Assembly (NCBI GenBank): GCA_949289005.1
Contig: CASEMQ010000007.1
Coordinates: 1 to 64,000, forward strand
From: an uncultured Lentisphaeraceae bacterium
GTDB taxonomy: Bacteria > Verrucomicrobiota > Kiritimatiellia > RFP12 > DVOR01
Direction: 5' to 3'
DNA: 64,000 nt
Below are positions 22,670 to 32,790 of the stretch, in pieces. The notes under the pieces were generated by a model. That model saw only the letters and a list, made by a program, of their open reading frames with translations. It was not told the origin of the DNA and searched no databases. Within the stretch, counting starts at the first letter, position 1. Each line of letters opens with the position of its first letter. Made by a program: the position numbers and the translations under genes.

Positions 22670-24967
22670 TTACAGTTTGAAAGGCGTGGTCTTGAGGAAG
22701 ATGCGGACGTCCTTGGGCTGGCCGGGGGCGCCCTTTTCCGCGCGGGGAAGGATGCGGATGCCGGTGGCCTGGGTCTCCGTGCCGAGGTCGAGGACGATGG
22801 CGTGGGGGGCCTTGGCGTCGGGCGTGGTCTGCCAGAAGGTGGATTCCTGGAGGTCGTAGACCTTGTCGGCGGTGGCGTTGCCGGAGCGGGTCTCCTCGGA
22901 GTCGGCGTAGGTGGCGCGCCAATCCTCGCGGGGGAGGGGCTTGCCGTCGGGGCCGAGGAGTTCGATCTCGGCGATGGCGACGGGGCCGGGCCGTTGGGTG
23001 GAGCGGACTTCGATGCAGAGATGGCGGCCTTTGGCGGGGGCGGCGAAGGCGAGGTTCTGCCAGCCGCCGGCGGCCTTGAGGGCGGTTTCGAGGGCGGGCG
23101 TCTCGCCGGCGAGGTCGAGGGCTTGGCCTGGCTTGCGGTGGGTGTCGGAGAGGTTGCCGCGGAGCTGGTCGAGGATGGGCTTGTCGAGGCCGCGGAGCGT
23201 GGTGGCGCGGGGACCCTTGAGGTCGAGGACGATCACCTCGTTGCGGCCCTTCTTGAGCCAGCAACCGGGCAGGAAGAGGGTCTGCTGCGGGCCGATTTCC
23301 CAGAAGCGGCCGAGGGCGATGCCGTTGACCCAGACCATGCCCTTGCCCCAGTCGCGCATGTCCAGGAAGGTGTCGCCCACCTTGTCCAGGTCGAAGGCGC
23401 CGACCCAGTAGGCCGGGCCGGAGGGGTGGGCGCCGGGCTTGGCGGCCTTGGCGGCGACGAAGGCGTGCTCGGGCGGGAGATTGAAGACTTGCCAGCCGGT
23501 GAGGACGTCGTTGCCGAGTTTGACCTGGTTGGTGATGCCCTTGCGGTCGTGGATGGAGCCGCCGAAGTTCACGCGCCCCATGGCCTCGACGAGGATGTCG
23601 AGTTTCGTGCCGGCGGGCAGGTCGGCGGGCAGGGTGAAGGCGAATTCCTTTTTGCGGCGGTCGAGGCGGGCGAGCAGGTTGCCGTCGGCGAAGACTTGGG
23701 CCCAGTCGTGCACCTCGTCGATGGCGAGGGTTTCGCCTTTCTTGGCGGCGCGGGGGAGTTCGGTGGTGTAGAGGATGGCGCCCCAGCCTTGGTCGAAGGC
23801 TTCCATCGGGCGGATGGCCTCGGTGGATTTGGGCGCGGGGAGCGTGTCGAAAAGGGAGACGGCGCGGTCGAGCGCGAAGGTGGGCACGGTGACGACGGGC
23901 GGCGGGGCGGGGGGCTCGGGGAGCGGGGCCTTGGCGTGCTTTTGGAGGAGGGCGCGGAGTTTCTCGTACTTGGGGGTGACGTGGCCGGCCTCGTTGATGG
24001 GCGCGTCATAGTCATAGGAGGAGCACATGGCGGAGTAGGCGGGGTTGTTCGCGCCGCCCCACCAGCCGAAGGTGGTGCCGCCGTGGGTCATGTAGAGGGA
24101 GAAGGAGATGTTGCGGTCGAGCATGTCGCCGATGCCCTTGACCATGACGTCGGCGCTGCGGGTCTCGTGCTTGCGGCCCCAATGGTCGAACCAGCCGCTC
24201 CAGTATTCGCTGCACATCAGCGGGGTGTCGGGGCGGGCTTCCTTGAGCGCGCGGAACTGGCCGTCGATGTCCGCGCCGGTGCCGAAGTTGAGCGTCCAGA
24301 GCAGGTCGTCCAGGCCGTTGCGCTTGAAGGTGCTCGTCCAGTCGCATTGGAAGAGGGGCACATCGGTGAAGCCGGCGGCGCGAACCAGGTCGCGGATGTT
24401 GGAGACGTGGGATTTGTCAGCGGCGTAGGCGCCGTACTCGTTCTCCACCTGCACCATGATGATGTTGCCGCCGCGGGCGAGTTGGAGCGGGGCGAGTTCC
24501 CGACCCAGGCGCTTGAGGAAGAGGCCCACGCGCTCCAGATAGTAGGGGTCGTTCGTGCGCAGGCGGATGTCCTCCTTCTTGAGCAGCCACCAAGGCAGCC
24601 CGCCCATCTCCCACTCCGCGCAGACGTAGGGACCCGGGCGGACGATGACGTACATCCCGTGCTTCTGCGCCAGGCGGCAGAACTTGGCCACGTCGGCGTT
24701 GCCCGAGAAGTCGAAGTCGCCCGGCGCGCGCTCGTGGAAGTTCCAGAAGACGTAGATGCAGATCGTGTTCATGCCCAGCGCCTTGCACATCTGGATGCGG
24801 TGCTCCCAGTAAGGCTCCGGGATGCGCGGGTAGTGGACCTCGGCGGCCTTGACGATGAAGGGCTCGCCGTTGAGCAGGAAGGTGCCCTTGCCAACGGTGA
24901 AGGCCTCCGGCTTGGCGCAGAGTGAGGCCGCGACGGCGGCGCAGAACAGGGTGGTGAACAATCGCAT
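22670..24967 (-). CDS. Secreted GH35 beta-galactosidase with C-terminal F5/8 type C-like domain
   Basis: 765 residues. Signal peptide (RLFTTLFCAAVAASLCA). GH35 barrel: FLLNGEPFIVKAAEVHYPRI, the acid/base glutamate E177 in QVENEYGAY and the nucleophile E254 in MCSEYWSGWFDHWG. Jelly-roll domains follow (GKGMVWVNGIALGRFWEIGP), and the last ~130 residues look like a discoidin/CBM32 module ending RIFLKTTPFKL. Hydrolyses terminal beta-galactose, usually from outer-membrane- or periplasm-accessible oligosaccharides. Shares a transcript with the flanking glycosidases. Confidence 0.92.
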   Translation of the reverse strand: MRLFTTLFCAAVAASLCAKPEAFTVGKGTFLLNGEPFIVKAAEVHYPRIPEPYWEHRIQMCKALGMNTICIYVFWNFHERAPGDFDFSGNADVAKFCRLAQKHGMYVIVRPGPYVCAEWEMGGLPWWLLKKEDIRLRTNDPYYLERVGLFLKRLGRELAPLQLARGGNIIMVQVENEYGAYAADKSHVSNIRDLVRAAGFTDVPLFQCDWTSTFKRNGLDDLLWTLNFGTGADIDGQFRALKEARPDTPLMCSEYWSGWFDHWGRKHETRSADVMVKGIGDMLDRNISFSLYMTHGGTTFGWWGGANNPAYSAMCSSYDYDAPINEAGHVTPKYEKLRALLQKHAKAPLPEPPAPPPVVTVPTFALDRAVSLFDTLPAPKSTEAIRPMEAFDQGWGAILYTTELPRAAKKGETLAIDEVHDWAQVFADGNLLARLDRRKKEFAFTLPADLPAGTKLDILVEAMGRVNFGGSIHDRKGITNQVKLGNDVLTGWQVFNLPPEHAFVAAKAAKPGAHPSGPAYWVGAFDLDKVGDTFLDMRDWGKGMVWVNGIALGRFWEIGPQQTLFLPGCWLKKGRNEVIVLDLKGPRATTLRGLDKPILDQLRGNLSDTHRKPGQALDLAGETPALETALKAAGGWQNLAFAAPAKGRHLCIEVRSTQRPGPVAIAEIELLGPDGKPLPREDWRATYADSEETRSGNATADKVYDLQESTFWQTTPDAKAPHAIVLDLGTETQATGIRILPRAEKGAPGQPKDVRIFLKTTPFKL

Positions 24968-24998
24968 GGTGGCTTTATCCTGGTTTTGTCTTAAAGGT

Positions 24999-26609
24999 TC
25001 AACGGAATTGGAGTACGAGCGCGGGCTCGGAATAGGGCTCGGTGGCGCCTTCCTTGCCGATGGCCTTCAGCAGGTCGCCCGGCAAAGTGAGCGTCTTGCC
25101 CTCAATCTTGACGGACTTGGTGATGTCCTTGGCGGGCGTGGTGCCCATGAGGCTTTGCGCCCAGAGGGTCTTGCCCGCGAGGTCGCCCTCGAAGGTGAGG
25201 GTGAGCGTGTCGTAGACACCGAAGACGCCGACGGGCGCCTCGGGCTTGCCGGCGAGGGCGGCGATGCGCGCCTTGGCGGGGCGGTAGCCGCCCTCGGGGG
25301 TGGTGCGGCCATAGGTGCCCACGGCGGTGGCGCCGTTGGGGAAGCGGCAGACGGAGACGTAGGGGAGGGGCTCGGCGGAGTTGGCTTGGGTGACGGTGGG
25401 CAGAGCCGTGCCGCGGGCGATGGCGGAGGTTGCACGCTGGGTAAGAACGGTGCCGTTCATCCAGCTTTCCCAGTTGTCGCCTTGGGAGAACTTCCAACTG
25501 TCGTCCAGGATGGTGTCGGAGAGGAGGGTCTTGGAGGCGTCCACGCGGAAGGGCGGGGCGATGCGGGCCCACATCACGGCATGGCGCACCTCGTCCATCA
25601 TCTTGCGCAGGGGGCGCGAATGGGTGTAGGCGTGCTCGCCGCCGCCGAAGAAGATGTTGGGCTGGCTCCAGGCCGGTTCGTCGCCGATGGGATAGCGCAT
25701 GACGCCGAAGCAGGCACCCACGGCGGCGCAGAGGTGCACCTCGTCCTCGCCGTTGACAAGCCCGAGTTCTTTGCCGTCGGTGTAGCCGTTGGCGAGCTGG
25801 GTGGCCACGCGGTCGAAGGTGGTGGGCATGGAGAGGGGGCTGGTCACGTCGTAGGTTCGGTAGACATCGGCGAAGGAGCCGCGGCGGACGTTTCGAGCCA
25901 CTTGGTCGGGGGTGAGGCGGCCGGAGCGTGAGGGGTCGCGCGCGTCGCTCGTCGGCCCCAGGCCGGTGATGTGCTCGATGACGAGCGCGGGGTAAATCTC
26001 ATCGGCCAGGCGGGTGATCATCTTGCGCCAGGCCTCGTCGCCGGAGTGGTTGCCCCAGTCGATCTTCCAGTAGGCGATGCCCGCGTCGCGACTCCATTCC
26101 AGGCGTTGGCGCCAGTAGGGTTCGTTGTGGCCCTTGTCGTCCTCACCCTTTTTCTCGTTGGCGCAAATCCAGACGCCGCACCCCTTCCAGCCGGCGGCCT
26201 TGACGTTGCGCACCAAGGTCTTCAGTCGCTCGGTTGGCGTGTCGCCGTAGTTCGGGAACTTGCTTGGGTGCACCTCCAGGCTGCCGAAGGTGTCGAAGCC
26301 GGCCTTGGGCAAATCCCAACCGTCGTCAAGCAGGTAAATCAGGTCGCCGCGCAACCCGGGATAGAAGGTCTTGGCCCAGCCCTGCTCGCCGAAGAGTTGC
26401 TCGTGGTTGAGCGTGTCGCGCGGGGAAATCCCCTCGCCCTTGTGGCGGTTGTGGGCGTACCAGTCTTGGCAGGCCCAAGTGCAGACGTAGTTGGGCGAGG
26501 CCGTGTTGGGCGCGTCGGGGATGAGATTGGGCGTACCGGAAGCCGGCGTGCCCGCGGCAAACGCGGTCAAGGCAGGGGCGCACACAAGCGCCGAGATTGT
26601 CAGTCGCAT
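24999..26609 (-). CDS. Secreted alpha-galactosidase-like glycosidase (clan GH-D type)
   Basis: 536 residues from the ATG at 26609 (AAAGGA, 11 nt upstream; an in-frame ATG at 26639 with GAGGAGGGCG is the alternative). Signal peptide RLTISALVCAPALTAFAAG. Barrel motifs LIYLLDDGWDLP and AYWKIDWGNHSG, the latter with the probable nucleophile D184, match the GH27/GH36 pattern (LDDGW ... KxD). A C-terminal beta domain is present. Substrate is probably alpha-galactoside, but related clan members use other sugars. First gene of the three-gene glycosidase run. Confidence 0.7.
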   Translation of the reverse strand: MRLTISALVCAPALTAFAAGTPASGTPNLIPDAPNTASPNYVCTWACQDWYAHNRHKGEGISPRDTLNHEQLFGEQGWAKTFYPGLRGDLIYLLDDGWDLPKAGFDTFGSLEVHPSKFPNYGDTPTERLKTLVRNVKAAGWKGCGVWICANEKKGEDDKGHNEPYWRQRLEWSRDAGIAYWKIDWGNHSGDEAWRKMITRLADEIYPALVIEHITGLGPTSDARDPSRSGRLTPDQVARNVRRGSFADVYRTYDVTSPLSMPTTFDRVATQLANGYTDGKELGLVNGEDEVHLCAAVGACFGVMRYPIGDEPAWSQPNIFFGGGEHAYTHSRPLRKMMDEVRHAVMWARIAPPFRVDASKTLLSDTILDDSWKFSQGDNWESWMNGTVLTQRATSAIARGTALPTVTQANSAEPLPYVSVCRFPNGATAVGTYGRTTPEGGYRPAKARIAALAGKPEAPVGVFGVYDTLTLTFEGDLAGKTLWAQSLMGTTPAKDITKSVKIEGKTLTLPGDLLKAIGKEGATEPYSEPALVLQFR

Positions 26610-26963
26610 GGCAAAGGCGATCCTTTCTGTCTCAAACATCGCCCTCCTCGGGCGAACTCCACCGATTACGTTATCGCGTTCCGTCGCCGTACGCACATTT
26701 TTTCGCACCACAAAACGGGGTGCAACCTGCCGTGTGCATCGGGAAGGGGGCGCGCCGGGACGCTTTTGACCACGTGGCCTGCGCAAGTGGGACATGTGGG
26801 TTTTTCGCCAAAAGGGTTGGGACAATTCTGCACAGGCGCCGGTTCTAGCCCTTCGGGGAGGGGCGGTCGTCAAAAACTTTCTTCGCCCACTCCTCCCTTG
26901 CGAACACGCCGTCTCCCGCCTCGGGGCGAGGCGGGGGGCGTGTGGGTGTTGCCTGCGCGCGTT
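26610..26963. other. 354-nt intergenic region, no gene seen
   Basis: Holds the leader of the alpha-galactosidase-like gene and a GC hairpin (CCCGCCTCGGGGCGAGGCGGG, 26915-26935) downstream of the next GH2 gene, without a T-run. No clear promoter or ORF. Confidence 0.4.
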
Positions 26964-29900
26964 TCAGCGGAGGCCGAGGGTGAAACGATAAGCATAATCG
27001 CGGCCGGATTTGGGCTTGGCGTGGTCGAAAGGACGGGCGCCCCAGCAGTTCACGCCGCCGGCGCCATATTGCGTCAGGTCGATGTTCACGGTGTTGTAGG
27101 GGGCCTCGGGGAGATGCTCGTACTGTGGGCGCTTGTCGTCGCCGAGGGCCTCGACGGTCCAGGGCCAGACGTTGAAGCAGAAGAGCGGGGCGCCGGCGAC
27201 GTCGAGGCGCGCGCCCGCGCCGGTGAGGGCAAGGCGGCGGACGTCGGTGCGGTAGCCGCGCTCGCCGTTCTGGATGTAGTGGGAGGCGTTGAGCGCGGCG
27301 ACGTCCATCGCGTAGCGGCCGACGTGGGCGCTTTCCTTGCGGTCGGGCATGTTCTCGTGGGGGCCGCGGCCGAACCATTCCACGCAATCCATCGCCTTGG
27401 GCACGCCGAAGGTGACGCCGATGCGCGGGATGTCGGGCAGGTCCTTGGCGGCGGTGAAGGCGAAGTCGACGGTGACGCGGCCGCCCACGTCGAAGGCATA
27501 GGTCAGGCGCACGGTCGAGGGGGTGCCGTCCTTGGCCTTGGCGGGGAGGTCGAAGGCGGTGGCGACGGTGACGCCGCCCTTGCCGTCGGCCTTGGCCTCG
27601 AAGGCGGTGAGTTTGGCCTGGGCGCCGGCCTCGCGCCAAACGCCCATGTCGCGCGCCATGCCGAAGCCACGGTCGTTGCCGGTGGGCGGGCGCCAGAAGT
27701 TCGGGCGCAGGGGACGGACGATGACGGGCTTGCCGGCGCAGTCGAGCGCGGTGAGCAGGCCGGTGGCCTTGTCGAAGACGGCCTTGAGGCCGTAGGCGAC
27801 GAGAGTGACCTTGCCGTCGGCCTCGGCGATCGTCCAGGCTCGGGGCATTTCCGTGGCCGGGAGAGGCTCTGCCTGGGGCTCGGCCCGGCGGGCGAACTGC
27901 GCGTCGGCCACCTGCACGAGGCGTTCGAGCGGCGCGGGCGCGTCGAAGACGCGGAGGGTGACGAAGCGCTCGCCGGGGCCCTTGGCCTTGGCGGCGTCCC
28001 AGCCCGTGAGGGTGACGGTGGCGGAGGCGCCGGGGGCGATGGCGTCGAGCGCGGTGTCGAGCGCGCCTTGGGCGAGGACGCCGGCGGGGCCGACGAGTTC
28101 CCAGGTGCCGCTCATGCCGGCGGTGTCGCGGAAGGCGAACTCGCTGGTGGCGGTGACGGTGCCCTTGGCCCAGTCAAAGGCCGTGAAGTGGATGTTTTGG
28201 AGGACGGTGCGCGTCTCGATGGCGCTGGGGTGCCAGCGGAGGTCGGCGGAGAGGAGACCGTCGTCGCCGGTGTAGTGGTCGTTGGGGGCGTCGCCGCTTT
28301 CGCCGCCGGAGGAGAGGTAGCGCCCCTTGCCGTCGGGGCAGGTTTTCCATTGCGACTGGTCGCGCCAGTCCCAGATGAAGCCGCCTTGGAGGCAGGGATA
28401 TTTGCGGAAGAGGTCCCAGTAGGCCTTGAAGTCGCCCATCGTGTTGCCGAGCGCGTGGGCGTATTCGCATTGGATGTAAGGTTTTGGGGGGTTGCTTTTG
28501 GCGTAGCGCTCCATGCCGTCGGGCCAGACGTAGAAGGGGACGGCGATGTCGGTGCAAGGGCCGGTGCCGGCGCGCTGGTATTGCGTGGGGCGGGTGGGGT
28601 CGAGGGTTTTGTTGGCTTTGTAGACGGCCTCGAAGTTGGCACCGAAGCCCGATTCGTTGCCCATCGACCAGATGATGACGGAGGGGTGGTTGCGGTCGCG
28701 CAGGATCATGCGCTCGCTGCGCTCCAGATGGTGCTGGAGGAAGTCTTTGGCCTTGGCGATGGATTCGCGGCCGTGGGCCTCGATGTTCGCCTCGTCCACC
28801 AGATAAAGGCCATACTTGTCGCAGAGGTCATACCAATCGGTCGCGTCGGGATAGTGGCAGGTGCGTACGGCGTTGAGGTTCATCGCCTTCATCTCGCGAA
28901 TCTCCGCCACCATCTCCTCGCGCGTGACGGTGTAGCCCAGGTTCGGGTCGATCTCGTGGCGGTTCACGCCTTTGACGAGGATGCGCTTGCCGTTCACCTT
29001 CAGCACGTTGCCGTCGATGGTCACCTCGCGGAAGCCGACGGGGCGGGCGATGTAGTCCGTCTTGCCGCCCGCCTCCACCGCGAAGAGCAACGCGTAGAGG
29101 TGGGGCGTCTCGGCGGTCCACGGCTTCACGTTCTTGACGGTGATTTTGCCGTCGGCCAGGTTGCCCACCTTCTCGTCGCCGTCGTAGAGGCTCATGGTCA
29201 CCTTGGCCTCGCCCGCGATTTCGGGTTTGACGGTCAGCGTGCCGTCCGCCCCCGCGAGCGTCGTCGTGGCCACGTAGTCGCGCAGGCCGGCGGGTTGCTC
29301 GGCCACGAGCCAGACGGAGCGGTGGATGCCGCTCATGCGCCAGAAGTCCTGGTCCTCCAGATACGAACCGTCGCACCAGCGGTAGACCTCCACCGCCAAG
29401 GTGTTCGTGCCGGGCTTGACGGCCTGGGTGACGTCGAACTCCGCGGGCACCTTGGAGTCTTCCGTGTAGCCGATCTTTTGGCCGTTGACCCAGACGTAGG
29501 CGGCCGCGCCCACGCCGTCGAAGTGCAGCACGATGCGTCGTCCCTGCCACGCCGCGGGCAACTCGAAGTCGCGCCGATAGCTGCCCACCGGGTTGCGCAT
29601 GGCGAAGGCCGTGAAGCCTTTGGGCGGGTCCGCCATGATGTAGGGCGGGTTGTTCGCGTGCGGATATTTGGTGTTCGTCAGGATGGGCGGGTCATAGGCG
29701 CCCTGCTTCTGCCAGCACCCCGGCACCAGGATATCCGCCCAGCCCGAGACGTCGAACCCCGGCTTCCAGAAGTCCTTGGCGCGCTCCTCCGGGCGCTTGG
29801 CCCAGCCGAACTTCCACGTGCCGTCGAGCATAAGGATGTGTGGCGAGGCCTCGCGGCCGGTTTCCAACGCCGCGTTGCGCAACGCCTCGCCTGCCGTGTC

Positions 29901-30062
29901 GAAGGGCGTCATTACCGTGCGCGAAGGCAGGCGGTTGATTTGCGTGACGTAGGGGTTCTCCCAGTCCGGGCAATTCTTGTAGGCCTCCGGCCCGCGATCC
30001 TGCGCCAACAGGCCGCCGGCCGCGCTCAACGCAGCCATCGCCAAAAGGAGGGTTCGCTTCAT
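26964..30062 (-). CDS. Secreted GH2 beta-galactosidase, LacZ type
   Basis: 1032 residues from the ATG at 30062 (AAGGAA upstream). Signal peptide KRTLLLAMAALSAAGGLLA. All five LacZ domains are present: sugar-binding (VPGCWQKQGAYDPPILTNTK), two Ig-like domains, the barrel with acid/base E470 (IIWSMGNESGFG) and nucleophile E533 (YIQCEYAHALGN), and the C-terminal Bgal_small_N supersandwich (FWRPPTGNDRGFG, CVEWFGRGPHENMPDRK). Length matches E. coli LacZ (1024) plus the signal peptide. Exported LacZ-type enzymes are usual in glycan degraders. It has its own promoter at 30159-30167. Confidence 0.95.
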   Translation of the reverse strand: MKRTLLLAMAALSAAGGLLAQDRGPEAYKNCPDWENPYVTQINRLPSRTVMTPFDTAGEALRNAALETGREASPHILMLDGTWKFGWAKRPEERAKDFWKPGFDVSGWADILVPGCWQKQGAYDPPILTNTKYPHANNPPYIMADPPKGFTAFAMRNPVGSYRRDFELPAAWQGRRIVLHFDGVGAAAYVWVNGQKIGYTEDSKVPAEFDVTQAVKPGTNTLAVEVYRWCDGSYLEDQDFWRMSGIHRSVWLVAEQPAGLRDYVATTTLAGADGTLTVKPEIAGEAKVTMSLYDGDEKVGNLADGKITVKNVKPWTAETPHLYALLFAVEAGGKTDYIARPVGFREVTIDGNVLKVNGKRILVKGVNRHEIDPNLGYTVTREEMVAEIREMKAMNLNAVRTCHYPDATDWYDLCDKYGLYLVDEANIEAHGRESIAKAKDFLQHHLERSERMILRDRNHPSVIIWSMGNESGFGANFEAVYKANKTLDPTRPTQYQRAGTGPCTDIAVPFYVWPDGMERYAKSNPPKPYIQCEYAHALGNTMGDFKAYWDLFRKYPCLQGGFIWDWRDQSQWKTCPDGKGRYLSSGGESGDAPNDHYTGDDGLLSADLRWHPSAIETRTVLQNIHFTAFDWAKGTVTATSEFAFRDTAGMSGTWELVGPAGVLAQGALDTALDAIAPGASATVTLTGWDAAKAKGPGERFVTLRVFDAPAPLERLVQVADAQFARRAEPQAEPLPATEMPRAWTIAEADGKVTLVAYGLKAVFDKATGLLTALDCAGKPVIVRPLRPNFWRPPTGNDRGFGMARDMGVWREAGAQAKLTAFEAKADGKGGVTVATAFDLPAKAKDGTPSTVRLTYAFDVGGRVTVDFAFTAAKDLPDIPRIGVTFGVPKAMDCVEWFGRGPHENMPDRKESAHVGRYAMDVAALNASHYIQNGERGYRTDVRRLALTGAGARLDVAGAPLFCFNVWPWTVEALGDDKRPQYEHLPEAPYNTVNIDLTQYGAGGVNCWGARPFDHAKPKSGRDYAYRFTLGLR

Positions 30063-30158
30063 CGTTTGGTTCCTTCGGTGTCGCTTTGTCTTCCTCGAAA
30101 TAGGCGCTCGCCCCCTGTCGCGTCGTCGCGCATCGGGCAAACCGCACTTGACGCCCCC

Positions 30159-30167
30159 ACTGTAGCA
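30159..30167 (-). promoter_or_regulatory. Extended -10 promoter (TGCTACAGT) of the LacZ-type gene
   Basis: Minus strand TGCTACAGT, about 96 nt before the start codon at 30062. Confidence 0.5.
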
Positions 30168-30269
30168 CGCACTCGCCTCCTCTTGCCTCCCTTTTTCGCG
30201 AAAATCACGCCTGCCCACAACTGTGCGCAGGGCCTGCCGCCGGCGTTGGGAAGCGAACAGTAAACAGAA

Positions 30270-30290
30270 CGCCCCGAATGGGGCGACAGG
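30270..30290. repeat. REP-like hairpin (family D copy)
   Basis: CGCCCCGAATGGGGCGACAGG preceded by AAGCGAACAGTAAACAGAA. The surrounding gap 30063-31015 contains this, repeat C and no supported gene. Confidence 0.65.
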
Positions 30291-30548
30291 TGTGTCCTGC
30301 GTAACGATTGACCCGTCGCGCCGAAAGGCGCGCCTTGTTCGCCGTTTTCCGTTTCTGTTTTCTTGCTTTGGCTGCGCCCCCTGCCACGTCGCCGCCTGCG
30401 CATCGATATTCGCGTATGCCAAAGTGGTGTCGTTGAGATTTCCTCCCTCTGGCAGTCTCGTCGGTGGTTGTCGACCTCGAATCGGCTTCACTCGGCGCAA
30501 TCGGCGGTTCCCCACGTTTCCGCCTTTTTGCGCACCGCTGCCCTTTGC

Positions 30549-30714
30549 CAAAAGTCTGTCGATAACTTTCGCGAACCTGTTGAAAACCTGTCGAAAGTTT
30601 ACCGACCGCGAGGTCTCTCAAATCGCGATTTTCAATCTATACAAGGGGTCGTTTTCCGGGATGCGCCGTACCTCCCCTCGAGACGCGCCGTATTCCGGGG
30701 TGAGAGACGCCGCG
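30549..30714 (-). repeat. Interspersed repeat family C, copy 2 (inverted relative to copy 1)
   Basis: Reverse complement matches 11101-11252, including GGGAGGTACGGCGC, GGAAAACGACCCC, TATAGATTGAAAATC and TTATCGACAG-like motifs. It contains a perfect AAATCGCGATTT palindrome. Confidence 0.85.
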
Positions 30715-31015
30715 ATCCAAAAAGGGGCTCGTGGGCGAGTTATCGACAACCGCGTCTTTCTCGACCTCTCTTCCCCATGCCATCGCGGAACGGGCGAAGC
30801 GGGAAATCGGTTGCGGAAGACCCATGTGTATCGCCCCGGCGGGGCATGGAAAGCGTCTGCACATTGGCGCCCTACGTGGGGCTGTCCGCGCATCGCCGCG
30901 GCGGGCAGGGACACGGGACGGGTGGTTGGCGCGGCGGTTGGTGTCTGGGCGGCGCGTTGGACAGGGTCGCGGGGGATGGGGTAGACTGTGGGTATCGTTG
31001 GGTTGGAAAACTGTC

Positions 31016-32790
31016 ATGGCGATGAATAGGTTTGGGTTGATGGCTTCGCTTGCGGCGTCGGTGGCGGCGGTTTGGGTGGGGGTGGATTTGCGGGAGGAGC
31101 CGCCGGGGATCGTGGCAGAGGGGGATTGGGTGGGGGTGTGCGGGCGTGTGCCGGGGGGCGTGGCGGTGGCGGGGGAGGCGCGACGACGGCCTATGGCTAC
31201 GACGGCGCGGGGCGCGTCTGCGCCGTCACGAACGCCTTGGGGAATGTTACGGTTTATGCCTACGACGTGCGCGGCAACGTGACGCGCGAGGCGGGCGCGG
31301 TGTATCCCACGCGGTATGAATACGATGTCTACGGGAACCGGACGGCCATGACAACCTTCCGCGACGAGGACGGCGCGGGCGACCGGACGGAATGGGCTTA
31401 CGACGCGGCCACGGGCGCAGTCGTCGCGAAGACCTACGCCGACGGCCACGGCGTGGCCTACGCGCTGACGGACTTGGGCCAACCGGCGACGCGCACGGAC
31501 GCGCGGGGCATCGTCACGGCCTATGCCTATAACGTTTACGGTGACCTCGTCTCGCAGACGTATTCGGACGCCACGCCGGCGGTGACGTATGCGTATGATG
31601 TCTTTGGCCGTCAGACCCAGGCGACGGACGCGGCGGGCACGACGACCTTTGGTTACAACCAATATGGCGAGTTGGAGACGGAGGCCATCGTGGGCGAATA
31701 CACCAAGACGCTCACGCACCACTTCGATACGTACGGTCGCGACGCGGGCTATTCGGTGAACGGCAGCCGTCGCCAAACCATCGGTTACGACCCCGCCACG
31801 GGACGCCTCGCCACGATGAACGAGGGCGGGAACTTCGCGTGGACGTACCTCCCGGGCACGAACCTCAAGGCCTCGCTCACCTATCCCAACGACCTCGTGG
31901 CCACGTGGGACTACGAGCCCACGCGCGACCTGCTCGCGACGGTGGAGAACGTTCTGCCCGATGGCACGCTCCTCTCGCGCTACGCCTACGCGAACGACGC
32001 CCTCGGCCGCCGCACGGAAATCGCCAAGTCCGGCGCGGCGATGGACGCCAAGACGGAGACCTATGCCTACGACTTCCGCGACCAGCTCGTCGCCGGCCAA
32101 GGTTTCACGTATTCGTACGACGCCATCGGCAATCGTACCGCCGCCGAGGGGCGCGACTACACCGCCAACAATCTCAACCAATACACCGCCATCGACGCCT
32201 TCGCGCCGACCTATGACCTTGACGGCAACCAGACCACCGTCCTCACGGAGACCGGTGTCTGGCAGGTGGAATACAACGCCGAGAACCGCCCCGTCCGCTG
32301 GACGCAGGGCACTGTCGTCGTCACGATGGGTTACGACCGCCTCGGCCGCCGTGTCTTCTACAAGGAGATGAACGGCAACCGCCAGGTGACCTACACCAAG
32401 TTCCTTTACGACGGCTACCTTTGCATCCAGCAACTCTTCTCCAACAGCCCATGGAACGTCTACAAGGAGTTCATCTGGGATCCCACCGAGCCCGTCGCCA
32501 CGCGCCCGCTCTGCTTCCGTCAATACGGCCAGCGCTCCGCCTTCCTCATGCACGACGGCAACAAGAACGTGACCGACGTCGTCACCGTCGGCCCCTTCAA
32601 CGAGCCCGTCGCCCACTACGACTACGCCCCCTTCGGCGCCGTCTCCGCCACCGGCCCCCGCGCCACCGACAACCCCTTCCGCTTCTCCTCCGAGTTCCAC
32701 GACCCCACCCTCGCCCTCGTCTACTACAACTACCGCCACTACAACCCCAAAGACGCCCGCCGGCTCGGTAGGGATGTTGTCCGGGGAAAA
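31016..32790 (+). pseudogene. RHS/YD-repeat protein remnant, frameshifted and C-terminally truncated
   Basis: A signal-peptide-like start (MAMNRFGLMASLAASVAAVW, 31016) runs in one frame to about 31160. YD-repeat sequence then begins in the -1 frame (ATTAYGYDGAGRV, NALGNVTVYAYDVRGN) and continues for about 530 residues to the conserved RHS core end (PFRFSSEFHDP, YYNYRHYNPKDARRLGRD, near 32775). After GRD the sequence stops resembling RHS and runs into a terminator. The frame change falls at G-rich DNA (six G at 31153-31158, five at 31171-31175); one extra G would join the two parts. The toxin/effector C-terminus is missing and the N-terminal part is far shorter than usual. Intact RHS proteins form a secreted or surface shell around a polymorphic toxin. 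Confidence 0.75.

Noticed and set aside
19166-24925. Plus-strand open frames of 928 and 985 residues
   Set aside because: Antisense to GH2 and GH35 genes with catalytic motifs; composition is that of a reverse-frame shadow.
25971-30263. Plus-strand open frame of 1430 residues opposite the glycosidases
   Set aside because: Val/Gly/Ala/Asp-rich low-complexity translation with no motif, fully covered by well-supported GH2 and GH-D genes on the other strand.
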